From contig NZ_CP102270.1 in NCBI RefSeq assembly GCF_025148445.1, forward strand, positions 806,001-870,000: 64,000 nt of DNA, read 5' to 3'. Made by a program: the position numbers and the translations under genes. This DNA comes from Eshraghiella crossota. GTDB lineage: Bacteria; Bacillota; Clostridia; Lachnospirales; Lachnospiraceae. Under the pieces are notes generated by a model. It saw nothing but the letters and a program-made list of their open reading frames with translations. It was not told the DNA's origin and did not search any database. Shown here in pieces: positions 43,626 to 52,944 of this stretch. The stretch's first letter is position 1. Every line of letters starts with the position of its first letter.

Positions 43626-45698
43626 ATGATTAGGAAGAAATTGTTGAAAAAGGCAGCATGCCTTATGGCTGTAGCAGCTGTAACAGTTACAGGATTTGGA
43701 ACTGTGGCCTATGGTTACGGAGAATATCAGGCAGGAAGTACGGCAAGTCAGACAGACGGAAGCAATGAGTTTCTTACATGGAGAGACAGCGTATGGAGAA
43801 CAGCCGGAAATTATGATGATTCAGCTAAAGTGGCACTTACACCGGGTAAGACAGAAAAAGATCTTAATTTCGCATGGTATTCAGAAAATACATCTAAACC
43901 GGCAGTCATGGTATGGAAAAACGGAGCAAGATCACAGGCAAAGGTTTTTGAAGGAACAGGCAGCACGGTAGATGCCGATAACTGGCAGGGAAAGAATTAT
44001 CAGACCTCCAATAAGGTATCTGTAGAAGGTTATTTTGAAGACAATACAGAATATGAATATTGTTATACAGATAATTATAACGGACAATCGACTGTATGGT
44101 CAGCAGCTTATTCGTACAAGACCGGCAATTCATCGGAATATTCGGTTATACTTACAGGAGACCCACAGATTGGTGCTTCAGGTTCAGGTGATGATAAATC
44201 AGCAACAGATTCATCTGTGGCAAGGGATACATATAACTGGAACAAAACAATGAGTATGGCAAAACAGGTATGTCCTGATGCGTCATTCCTTTTATCTGCA
44301 GGAGACCAGATTGATAAGTCCGGAGCTTCAAACGCCGATGATTTAAAAACAAGGGAAAGCGAATATGCGGGTTATCTTTATCCGGAAGTATTCAGAAGCC
44401 TTCCGATAGCATCTACAATCGGTAACCACGATACAGCAGGTTCGGATTATAGTGCACATTTCAATAATCCTAATACCGGTGACAGCCTGGGAGCAACCAA
44501 TGCAGGGTCGGATTATTATTTTTCATATGGCAATGTGCTTTTTATATCACTTAACAGTAACAATAGAAATCAGGCAGAACACAGGGAGCTTATGAAAAAA
44601 GCTATTGCCTCAAATGAAAATGCTAAGTGGAAAGTTGTGATTTTCCATAGTGATATATATGGTTCAGGTCAGCCTCATGCAGATACTGATGCTGCAACCA
44701 ACAGAGTTATTTTTGCACCTCTTATGGACGAATTTGATGTAGATGTCTGCCTTACAGGCCATGACCACACTTATTCAAGATCATATCAGGTACTTGACGG
44801 TAATGTAATCGATTATGATATTTCATCAGGAAGCGTAACCGATCCTGAGGGAACTCTTTATATAACAACAGGTTCCGGCTCAGGTTCAAAATACTACAAT
44901 CTTCTCAATTATACACCATACTATATTGCAGAAAGAACTAATGCAATGCTTCCTTCTTTCTCAACAATTGATTTTTCAGACAGTGAACTGACAATCAAGA
45001 CTTACGATTACACAGGCGCGAAGTATGCCGATGATTTTACAATCAGAAAAACATCTGCTTCGCTTACTATAGATGAAATTATTGATAATGCGGAAAAACT
45101 TGTATCAGATGGAGAAATATATACAGATGAAAGTCTTGATGCTTTAAAATTAAGTCTTGATGCATTAAAGAATATCAGAAAAGCATATACAACCGACAAA
45201 GATAATTATATTGATACATTATCTGCATTTTACAATACAGCAGATGATCCAATCAAAGGCTATGGTTCCGTAAAAAATGATGATGACAAAGACGTTCTTG
45301 CAAGCGGAAGCAAGGCAAACAGATTAAGAAAAGGTCTTTCAACTATTCTTGATAAAACAATTTATCGTCAGATTGAAGGCGGTAACGTGATTACGGACGC
45401 AATACTTCCTGTTGTAAATGCCGATATGCTTAATGAAGCAGCTGACAAGGTTCTTGCAGGTATAGAAGCACTGAAACTTAAAGATACCGAAACTGTTACA
45501 ACTCCTGATAACAACAAAGAAAACAATGACAGTGATGGCAACAATGGTAGCAATGGCAGCAATGACAGCAACGACAGCAATCCTAAGGCTGGAGACAGTT
45601 CAATGGTAGCTGTTGCAATCGGAGGAACACTGCTTGTAGCAGGTCTTGCAGGTCTCGTAATCTATATGGGAAGGAAAGAAAGCAATTGGGAAAAATAG
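43626..45698 (+). CDS. Cell-wall-anchored metallophosphoesterase (purple-acid-phosphatase-like)
   Basis: The 690-residue protein has a signal peptide (about 1-30), an N-terminal fibronectin-like domain as in purple acid phosphatases ('KDLNFAWYSENTSKPAVMVWKNG'), and a calcineurin-type phosphoesterase domain: LTGDPQIG, LSAGDQID, TIGNHDTAG, IFHSDIYGSG, LTGHDHTYSRS, covering all metal ligands. A helical region (about 475-610) and a Gly/Ser/Asn linker follow, then NPKAGD, a variant sortase-type motif, a transmembrane segment and a short charged tail. It is likely a surface phosphatase. Its 3' end overlaps the YibE/F start by 13 bp. Confidence 0.88.
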   Translation: MIRKKLLKKAACLMAVAAVTVTGFGTVAYGYGEYQAGSTASQTDGSNEFLTWRDSVWRTAGNYDDSAKVALTPGKTEKDLNFAWYSENTSKPAVMVWKNGARSQAKVFEGTGSTVDADNWQGKNYQTSNKVSVEGYFEDNTEYEYCYTDNYNGQSTVWSAAYSYKTGNSSEYSVILTGDPQIGASGSGDDKSATDSSVARDTYNWNKTMSMAKQVCPDASFLLSAGDQIDKSGASNADDLKTRESEYAGYLYPEVFRSLPIASTIGNHDTAGSDYSAHFNNPNTGDSLGATNAGSDYYFSYGNVLFISLNSNNRNQAEHRELMKKAIASNENAKWKVVIFHSDIYGSGQPHADTDAATNRVIFAPLMDEFDVDVCLTGHDHTYSRSYQVLDGNVIDYDISSGSVTDPEGTLYITTGSGSGSKYYNLLNYTPYYIAERTNAMLPSFSTIDFSDSELTIKTYDYTGAKYADDFTIRKTSASLTIDEIIDNAEKLVSDGEIYTDESLDALKLSLDALKNIRKAYTTDKDNYIDTLSAFYNTADDPIKGYGSVKNDDDKDVLASGSKANRLRKGLSTILDKTIYRQIEGGNVITDAILPVVNADMLNEAADKVLAGIEALKLKDTETVTTPDNNKENNDSDGNNGSNGSNDSNDSNPKAGDSSMVAVAIGGTLLVAGLAGLVIYMGRKESNWEK

Positions 45699-46807
45699 TA
45701 TCACGATATGGGAAGTACCTTGCGGTTCTCGGAATAGTGATATTAGTGTTTGCTTTTAATAAAACAATAAAAAAAGTACCGCTTCTTGCTGATGATAATA
45801 CAAAGTTTGTCAAGGCAAGAGTGGTAGAAAAAGATAACCTTCAGGCCGGATCCGACAGCTCGGATGGTGGTCAGAAGGTTACTTTACTTATCACTTCAGG
45901 AGAACATAAGGGGGAATATGTGGAGGCATACAGCCTTAATGGTTATCTGTATGGTGCAGATTGCAAAATCGGAACAAAGGTTATCGCTAATATAAGTGAA
46001 CATGACGGCGTGCTTACCGCTAATGTATATAATTATGACAGGGAACTTCCGGTTGCACTTTTATTATGTGCTTTTGCGGCAGTTATGTGGATGGTAGGCG
46101 GAAAAAGAGGAATTAATTCGCTTATAGCGCTTATATTTACATTTATTGTGGTTATATTTTTATATGTTCCCATGATGTATGCCGGGGTATCTCCTTTTCT
46201 GGCAGCAATAATTACGGTGATTATGGTTACCGTTGTTACACATATACTGATTGCTGATTTTGAATTAAAATCCATTGCCGCAATGGCAGGAACGATAGCG
46301 GGTGTTGTTATTGCAGGCTTGATAGCTGTTGTATTCGGTAAAACATCACATATAACGGGTATGAATGTAAATGAAATAGAGACACTTATGTATGTGGGAC
46401 AGAATTCAAAACTTGATATCGGAGGCATGCTGTTTTCCGGAATATTGATATCGTCAATGGGTGCAGTTATGGATGTGGCAATGTCTGTATCCTCATCACT
46501 TAACGAAATCAATACCAAAATACCTGATATTACGCAGAAAGAATTATTTAAGTCAGGAATAACAATCGGCAGGGACATGATAGGAACAATGGCAAATACC
46601 CTTATACTTGCCTATGTGGGCGGAAGCATTAATCTTGTAATGATAATTTATGCTTATTCCTACCAGCTACACCAGATTATTAATATGTATTCCATCGGAA
46701 TTGAGATTATGAAAGGAATAGCCGGAACTATGGGAATAGTGCTTACCGTTCCGTTTACTTCACTAATAACTTCAGTAATGCTAAAAAAATCAAAAAAACT
46801 AAAATAA
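45686..46807 (+). CDS. YibE/F family membrane protein
   Basis: The 373-residue protein has one N-terminal transmembrane segment, an extracytoplasmic beta-rich region (about 35-125, 'VKARVVEKDNLQAGSD') and seven or so further transmembrane segments with the YibE/F core 'ALAY..GG' type motif, here 'DMIGTMANTLILAYVGGSINLVMII'. It is a putative transporter of unknown substrate. It starts with TTG at 45686 after GGAAGGAAAGAAAGCAA, inside the end of the phosphoesterase gene, so the two are co-translated. Confidence 0.88.
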   Translation: MGKIVSRYGKYLAVLGIVILVFAFNKTIKKVPLLADDNTKFVKARVVEKDNLQAGSDSSDGGQKVTLLITSGEHKGEYVEAYSLNGYLYGADCKIGTKVIANISEHDGVLTANVYNYDRELPVALLLCAFAAVMWMVGGKRGINSLIALIFTFIVVIFLYVPMMYAGVSPFLAAIITVIMVTVVTHILIADFELKSIAAMAGTIAGVVIAGLIAVVFGKTSHITGMNVNEIETLMYVGQNSKLDIGGMLFSGILISSMGAVMDVAMSVSSSLNEINTKIPDITQKELFKSGITIGRDMIGTMANTLILAYVGGSINLVMIIYAYSYQLHQIINMYSIGIEIMKGIAGTMGIVLTVPFTSLITSVMLKKSKKLK

Positions 46808-46870
46808 TAGTTAAAAAACACCTGCATATGTGGTAAAATATTATTATTAATTTTGTATGGAGGAGCATGT

Positions 46871-48283
46871 ATGCGAAAAACCAAAATTATATGTACACTC
46901 GGACCTGCAGTAGACAGCGACGAACGGATTACGCAAATCATTAATGCAGGAATGGACTGTGCAAGACTTAATTTTTCTCACGGAACACATGAAGAACAGG
47001 AAGTGAGACTTAACAGGGTAAGAAGAATCGCGGGGGAACTTAACAGGCATATTCCTATACTTCTTGATACCAAAGGACCGGAAATCAGACTTAAGGATTT
47101 TGAAAATGGTTCCGTTGTTGTTGAAAAAGGAAGTCTATTCACTTTTGATACTGATAAAGAGACTCCGGGAACCAAGGAAAGAATAGGACTTACCTATGAC
47201 AAGCTGGCAAAGAATGTTGAAGTAGGCACAAAAATACTTGTGGATGACGGCAAGATAGAACTTAAGGTTACGGCAATTAAAGGCAGTAAGGTTATCTGTA
47301 AAGTTATAACCGGCGGAAAGTTAAGTAACCATAAGAGCATTAATATTCCTAATGTTGAGATACCTATGCCTTATCTCAATGATGTTGATAAATCGGATCT
47401 TCTTTTTGGCATAGAACATAATGTTGAATATATTGCCGCTTCTTTTGTAAGATGTGCAGATGACCTTAAGAAACTTCGTAAATTCCTTAAGGATAACGGC
47501 GGACAGGATATTAAGGTTATCAGTAAAATCGAAAATGGACAGGGTATTAACAATTTTGACGAGATACTTGAACTCAGTGACGGAATTATGGTTGCGAGAG
47601 GAGACATGGGTGTTGAGATTAATTTTGAAAAGATTCCTGCAATCCAGAAGATGATGATTGAGAAATGTAACAGAGAGGGTAAGATTGTTGTTACCGCCAC
47701 ACAGATGTTAGAGTCCATGACAGAGAATCCAAGACCTACAAGGGCAGAGGTATCCGATGTTGCCAATGCAATTTATGATGGAACTACGGTAATTATGCTT
47801 TCAGGCGAATCTGCAGCAGGCAGGCATCCGGTGGAAGCTGTAAGAACAATGGCTAATATTGCCGTTAATGCAGAAAATACCATTAATTATTATGAAAAGT
47901 ATGTGGATAGTAGTGCAGACATGGAACCTAATCTTAAAAATGCCATCTGTGCCTCGGCATACAATGCGGCAAAATATCTTGATGCCAAAGCAATAGTCGT
48001 TCTTACAAGAAGCGGTGCTACAGCTAATATTTTATCCCGTTTTCATCCGGAATGTCCTGTAATTGCAGCTACAATTTCCGAAAGAGGACGCAACCAGCTT
48101 AACCTTGTATGGGGTATTACTCCTGTTGCAGCAGAGAACCTTGATAGTGCAGATAAGTTTGTTGAGTATGCTGTTTCTAAAGCAGTAGAAAGCAGACTTG
48201 TAAAGCGTGGAGATAATATTGTTGTGATACTTGCGTCAGACCTTGAGTCTGATGATGATACAATGCGTATTTGTACAATTTAG
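46871..48283 (+). CDS. pyk: Pyruvate kinase
   Basis: The 470-residue enzyme makes pyruvate and ATP from PEP and ADP. It begins MRKTKIICTLGPAVDSDERI and has ARLNFSHGTHEE, LLDTKGPEIR, the active-site VISKIENGQGINNFDEIL and DGIMVARGDMGVEI, 'TATQMLESMTENPRPTRAEVSDVANAI', and a C-terminal allosteric domain. It is the short form without a PEP-utiliser extension. The frame opens at 46853, but ATGGAGGAGCATGT selects ATG 46871. Confidence 0.97.
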   Translation: MRKTKIICTLGPAVDSDERITQIINAGMDCARLNFSHGTHEEQEVRLNRVRRIAGELNRHIPILLDTKGPEIRLKDFENGSVVVEKGSLFTFDTDKETPGTKERIGLTYDKLAKNVEVGTKILVDDGKIELKVTAIKGSKVICKVITGGKLSNHKSINIPNVEIPMPYLNDVDKSDLLFGIEHNVEYIAASFVRCADDLKKLRKFLKDNGGQDIKVISKIENGQGINNFDEILELSDGIMVARGDMGVEINFEKIPAIQKMMIEKCNREGKIVVTATQMLESMTENPRPTRAEVSDVANAIYDGTTVIMLSGESAAGRHPVEAVRTMANIAVNAENTINYYEKYVDSSADMEPNLKNAICASAYNAAKYLDAKAIVVLTRSGATANILSRFHPECPVIAATISERGRNQLNLVWGITPVAAENLDSADKFVEYAVSKAVESRLVKRGDNIVVILASDLESDDDTMRICTI

Positions 48284-48299
48284 TAAGGAAGATGATAAG

Positions 48300-49388
48300 A
48301 TGGTTAAGGATACAATTCTGGTTATTGATGTAGATGTGGATGGTATTCAGGAAATTATGAATATCCTTTCTGACAGCTACAGAATATGTACAGCCGACAG
48401 TTTTGAAGATGCACTGCTTATAATACGTGATATAATACCGGAGCTGATTCTTATTGATTCCACTATGTCAGCAAAGGATGGATTTGACATACTGGAATTT
48501 CTTAAGACAAATGATAAATCAAGCCATATACCGGTTATTTTTATAACACCACTTGATAATCCTGATTTTGAGGTCAGGGCGTTTGATATGGGAAGTGTGG
48601 ACTATATTACCAAACCTTTTGTTCCAAAGGTTGTCAGAAAGCGAATTGAGACACAGATTAAGCTTGCAAAATATGAGCATAAGTTAGAGGAGCTTGTAGA
48701 GGAAAAAGTCAGCGAAATTGAGGACATGTATGATATTATGGCAATTAGTTTTGCCGGACTTGTCGAATCAAGGGACGGTATAACCGGCGGACATTTAAAG
48801 AATACCGCCATATATTACAAGTGTTTTATAGATTATCTTGTAACACTGCCTGTGTATTCAGATGTATTGACTCCGGTTGTCGTTAAAAAGGCCTGCCGTT
48901 CGGCACCTCTCCATGATGTGGGTAAAATTGCCATTGAGGATGCTGTTTTAAGAAAATCTTCCGCATTAAGTGGGGAAGAATTTGAAAAAATGAAAAAACA
49001 TGCAGTGATAGGCGGCGATATTTTCCATTTTCTTTCAGGCAGGATAGAGGATAAGCAGTTTGGTGAAATTGCGGAACAGGTCTCAAGATATCATCATGAA
49101 AAATGGGATGGTACCGGATATCCGGAAGGCCTTAAGGGAGAGCAGATTCCGCTTGTTGCCAGAATTATGAGCATAGTTGATGTATATGATGCACTTACTT
49201 CCAAAAGACCATATAAGGAACCATATTCCCATGAAAAATCAATGAAAATGATTATTGCGGGAAGAGGAACGAGTTTTGACCCTGCTCTTGTGGATGAATT
49301 TGTTAAGATAGGCGATAAGATAAAAGAATGTCTTGCTTCAAAGGAAGACTATATCAACAACCAACGTTATTTTATGTATGAAGGTTAG
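48300..49388 (+). CDS. Response regulator with HD-GYP phosphodiesterase domain
   Basis: The 362-residue protein has a receiver (about 1-122: ILVIDVDVDG, 'ELILIDSTMSAKDGFD', YITKPF), a coiled linker (about 125-150), and an HD-GYP domain with APLHDVGKIAI (about 204) and YHHEKWDGTGYPEGLKG (about 264). HD-GYP domains hydrolyse cyclic di-GMP. The acidic pair at the receiver start is split (D-V-D) instead of the usual D-D. AAGGAAGATGATAAG precedes ATG 48300. The OmpR-type regulator starts 4 bp after the stop. Confidence 0.92.
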   Translation: MVKDTILVIDVDVDGIQEIMNILSDSYRICTADSFEDALLIIRDIIPELILIDSTMSAKDGFDILEFLKTNDKSSHIPVIFITPLDNPDFEVRAFDMGSVDYITKPFVPKVVRKRIETQIKLAKYEHKLEELVEEKVSEIEDMYDIMAISFAGLVESRDGITGGHLKNTAIYYKCFIDYLVTLPVYSDVLTPVVVKKACRSAPLHDVGKIAIEDAVLRKSSALSGEEFEKMKKHAVIGGDIFHFLSGRIEDKQFGEIAEQVSRYHHEKWDGTGYPEGLKGEQIPLVARIMSIVDVYDALTSKRPYKEPYSHEKSMKMIIAGRGTSFDPALVDEFVKIGDKIKECLASKEDYINNQRYFMYEG

Positions 49389-49392
49389 ATAA

Positions 49393-50067
49393 ATGTTTGA
49401 AATTCTTGTTATAGATGATGATAAAAACACACGCAGACTTATGAATGCCATACTTCTTGGAGCCGGCTATACGCCGGTTCTTGCAGAGGATGGGGAAAAG
49501 GCACTTGAAATATATAATACACATCATGTGGATATGGTTATAGCTGATATAATGATGCCCAATCTTGACGGCTACGAATTTACAAAGATACTCAGAAAAA
49601 GCAATCAGGACATTCCGATAATCATGGTATCAGCAAAGGAACTGCCTGACGACAGGAAAAAAGGGTTTAAAGCAGGAATTGATGATTATCTTGTAAAACC
49701 GGTGGATGAAGAAGAATTGCTTCTTCATATAAAAGCAATAGAGCGCAGACTGAAAATTGCCGGTGACAGAAAGATAACAATCGGCAGTGTGGTTCTTGAT
49801 TATGATTCTTTTACCGTAAATGTAAATGGCGAGGAGATTCTTCTGCCACAGAAAGAATTTAAGTTACTTTATCTTCTTTTGTCCAATCCCGGAAGAATAT
49901 ATACAAGAATCCAGCTTATGGATGAGATATGGGGTACAGATACGGATACAGGCTGGGAGACTGTAACGGTGCATATAGGCAGATTAAGAAAAAGATTTGA
50001 AAATATAAAGGAATTTGAGATAGTATCGGTAAGAGGTCTTGGATACAAGGCTGTTAAGAAGGTATAA
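49393..50067 (+). CDS. OmpR/PhoB-family response regulator
   Basis: The 224-residue protein has a receiver (ILVIDDDKNTR, phospho-Asp in MVIADIMMPNLDGYE, Lys in DYLVKPVD) and a winged-helix domain ('EILLPQKEFKLLYLLLSNPGRIYTRIQLMDEIWG', ending VSVRGLGYKAVKK). It lies between the HD-GYP regulator and the sensor kinase gene (9 bp downstream), so it is the cognate regulator of that kinase and probably controls the adjacent ABC exporter; that link is inference. Confidence 0.95.
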   Translation: MFEILVIDDDKNTRRLMNAILLGAGYTPVLAEDGEKALEIYNTHHVDMVIADIMMPNLDGYEFTKILRKSNQDIPIIMVSAKELPDDRKKGFKAGIDDYLVKPVDEEELLLHIKAIERRLKIAGDRKITIGSVVLDYDSFTVNVNGEEILLPQKEFKLLYLLLSNPGRIYTRIQLMDEIWGTDTDTGWETVTVHIGRLRKRFENIKEFEIVSVRGLGYKAVKKV

Positions 50068-50075
50068 AAGCATAT

Positions 50076-51095
50076 ATGAAAAAGAAATTAGTATTAATAT
50101 CATCGTTTATTGTATTTCTGATACAGACGGTTTCTATGTTAATTGTGGGTACCATATCCACAATTCTTATCCATTCGGGAATTATTACCATTAACGGATC
50201 AAGTAAAACGCGGGTAATTATGGTTATCTGTTGCATATTGGGTGCCAGCATACTTATAGGTTTTATTGTTTCAATAATATTCACAAGGATACCTGTGAAG
50301 CCGTTGGACGAGCTTATAAAGGGTATGGACAGGCTTGCAGATGGAGATTATTCTGTGAGAATTAATTTCAATAAAAATCCGGGACTTAAGAAAGTAGAAC
50401 ACAGTTTCAATAAGATGGCAGAAGAACTTCAGAATACCGAACTGTTAAGCAGCAATTTTATCAATGATTTTTCCCATGAATTTAAGACTCCTCTTGTTTC
50501 TATCCTTGGATTTACAAAACTTCTTAGAAAAAATATTTTAACGGATGAAGAAAGAGAAGAATATCTTGGCATAATAGAAGAGGAAATGAAAAGATTATAT
50601 ACAATGGCGAACGGTATACTTAACCTTACAAAGGTTGAGAACCAGAGTATACTTACTAATGTTACGGAATATAATCTTTCGGAACAGATACGCCTTACGG
50701 TGCTTCTCCTTGAAAGTAAATGGACAGCCAGAAATATTAATATGAATATTGATTTTGGCGAATATACAATCAATGCCAATGAGGAGATGATGAAGCAGGT
50801 ATGGATTAATCTCTTAGATAATGCCATCAAATTTTCTCCTGAAGGTGAAGAAATTTCCATAAGGATATCTAATAAAAGTGAACATATTTATGTTAGTATT
50901 TCCGGTAAGGGACCTCACATTGCAGATGAGGAAATTAATAAAATTTTTAGAAAATTCTATCAGTCGGATTCATCACATTCCACCGAAGGAACGGGCATAG
51001 GACTTGCACTTGTAAGCAGGATTATTGAACTCCATAAGGGAAGAATTGAGGTGAACAGCGACAAGAACATCAATACATTTACGGTTATATTATGA
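50076..51095 (+). CDS. Sensor histidine kinase with altered G1 box
   Basis: The 339-residue protein has two transmembrane segments (about 5-25, 47-70) with only a short outside loop, a HAMP domain (about 72-125), a HisKA H-box in INDFSHEFKTPLVSILGF (His near 134), an N-box 'WINLLDNAIKFSPEGEEISI', and GTGIGLALVSRII as G2. Where the G1 box normally reads DNGxGI, this sequence reads SISGKGPHIADEEI, so the conserved ATP-binding Asp and one Gly are replaced. The short loop suggests membrane or partner sensing, as in bacitracin-type kinases next to ABC exporters. Confidence 0.9.
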   Translation: MKKKLVLISSFIVFLIQTVSMLIVGTISTILIHSGIITINGSSKTRVIMVICCILGASILIGFIVSIIFTRIPVKPLDELIKGMDRLADGDYSVRINFNKNPGLKKVEHSFNKMAEELQNTELLSSNFINDFSHEFKTPLVSILGFTKLLRKNILTDEEREEYLGIIEEEMKRLYTMANGILNLTKVENQSILTNVTEYNLSEQIRLTVLLLESKWTARNINMNIDFGEYTINANEEMMKQVWINLLDNAIKFSPEGEEISIRISNKSEHIYVSISGKGPHIADEEINKIFRKFYQSDSSHSTEGTGIGLALVSRIIELHKGRIEVNSDKNINTFTVIL

Positions 51096-51188
51096 ATAAA
51101 GTTAATATTATGTTTATTATTAGTTTAGATTGAGTTTAGAAAAGTGGTATATATTAACAGTTATACAGTCGAAAGGAGTAGACAGAAG

Positions 51189-52943
51189 ATGATTAAATTA
51201 CTTAAAAACCTGCCAAAGAGAAATTGGCTTATGATGCTTTTTGCCATAGGTTTTGTAGTTCTCCAGGTATGGCTTGATTTAACGATACCTGACTATATGG
51301 CAGACATTACGGCACTTGTCCAGACCGACGGAAGCAAGATGGCAGATATTATGGCAGCAGGCGGAAAAATGCTGCTTTGTGCATTCGGAAGTCTTGCGGC
51401 TACGGTTGTTGTAGCTATTATTTCTTCAAGAATAGCTTCAGATTTTTCAGCCGTATTAAGAGCAAAACTTTTTAATAAGGTCCAGGGATTTTCAATGGAG
51501 GAAATTGGAAGATTCTCTACTGCGAGTCTTATTACACGTTCAACCAACGATGTTACACAGGTACAGATGTTTGTAACAATGGGCTTTCAGGTATTGATTA
51601 AAGCTCCTATTCTTGCAATATGGGCGGTGTGCAAAATATCAGCAAAGAGCTGGCAGTGGACATTTTCAACAGGTGTTGCTGTTGCGGTATTACTTATCAT
51701 AGTAGGTCTTTGTGTATCAATAGCACTTCCTAAGTTCAAAAAACTTCAGGAACTTACAGATGATATCAACAGGGTTACCAGAGAAAATATTACAGGTATC
51801 AATGTTGTAAGAGCATATAATGCCGAGAAATATCAGGAAAATAAATTTGAAACCGCTAATAATAACCTTACAAAGACACAACTTTTTACATCAAGGACAA
51901 TGTCGTTTATGATGCCGGGTATCCAGCTTATAATGAGCGGACTCCCTCTTGCCATATACTGGATAGGGGCATATCTCATTAATAAAGCCGATATGATGAG
52001 CAAAATAACTTTATTTTCCGATATGGTAACATTTTCTTCTTATGCAATGCAGATAGTAATGGCATTTATGATGATGGTAATGGTATTTATTATTCTGCCG
52101 AGAGCATCCGTAGCAGCTAAGCGTATTAATGAAGTGCTTGATACGGAAGCTACTATAGAAGATGGAGACAAGGATATTAAAGATTCAGGTATCAGAGGTG
52201 AAATTGAATTTAAGAATGTTAATTTTAAATATCCTGATGCAGAAGATTATGTATTGTCAGATATCAGCTTCTCTGTTAAAAAAGGTGAGACATTGGCGAT
52301 TATAGGAGCTACCGGATGTGGTAAGAGTACCGTTATTAATCTTATTCCAAGATTCTATGATGTCACTGAAGGCGAAGTCCTGGTAGACGGCGTAAATGTA
52401 AAAGATTACAAACAGAAAGAACTTCGTAACAAAATCGGATATGTTTCGCAGAAAGCTACATTATTCGGAGGAACGGTTAAAAGTAACATTGCATACGGTG
52501 ATAATGGAAAAGATGGCTTTATGGAATCTGATATTGTGGATTCTGTATATGTCGCACAGGCATCCGAATTTGTTGAAAAAATGGGTGAAGGATATGATTC
52601 TTATATAGCACAAGGCGGAGGTAATCTTTCAGGAGGCCAGAAACAGAGACTTTCAATAGCAAGAGCCGTGTGCCGTCATCCGGAGATATTTATTTTTGAT
52701 GATTCATTCTCGGCACTTGATTACAGAACCGACAGAGCTTTACGTTCTGCACTTAAAAAAGAATGTGCTGATGCTACAAAGATTATTGTTGCACAGAGAA
52801 TCGGCACGATAAGAGATGCAGATAAGATAATTGTTCTGGAAAATGGTACCATTGCAGGAATGGGTAAGCATGATGAGCTTATGAAAAATTGTGAAGTATA
52901 CAGACAGATAGCATATTCGCAGTTATCAAAGGAGGAACTCTGA
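51189..52943 (+). CDS. ABC exporter half-transporter A (degenerate ATP site)
   Basis: The 584-residue protein has six transmembrane segments (about 12-320) and an ATPase domain: Walker A GATGCGKST (about 376), signature NLSGGQKQRLSIA, Walker B IFIFDDSFSALD and switch IIVAQRIGT. The Walker B glutamate is Asp and the switch His is Gln, the pattern of the degenerate half of heterodimeric exporters such as TM287/288. The frame opens at 51144, but AAAGGAGTAGACAGAAG precedes ATG 51189. It forms an operon with the next gene (1-bp gap). Confidence 0.93.
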   Translation: MIKLLKNLPKRNWLMMLFAIGFVVLQVWLDLTIPDYMADITALVQTDGSKMADIMAAGGKMLLCAFGSLAATVVVAIISSRIASDFSAVLRAKLFNKVQGFSMEEIGRFSTASLITRSTNDVTQVQMFVTMGFQVLIKAPILAIWAVCKISAKSWQWTFSTGVAVAVLLIIVGLCVSIALPKFKKLQELTDDINRVTRENITGINVVRAYNAEKYQENKFETANNNLTKTQLFTSRTMSFMMPGIQLIMSGLPLAIYWIGAYLINKADMMSKITLFSDMVTFSSYAMQIVMAFMMMVMVFIILPRASVAAKRINEVLDTEATIEDGDKDIKDSGIRGEIEFKNVNFKYPDAEDYVLSDISFSVKKGETLAIIGATGCGKSTVINLIPRFYDVTEGEVLVDGVNVKDYKQKELRNKIGYVSQKATLFGGTVKSNIAYGDNGKDGFMESDIVDSVYVAQASEFVEKMGEGYDSYIAQGGGNLSGGQKQRLSIARAVCRHPEIFIFDDSFSALDYRTDRALRSALKKECADATKIIVAQRIGTIRDADKIIVLENGTIAGMGKHDELMKNCEVYRQIAYSQLSKEEL

Positions 52944-52944
52944 T

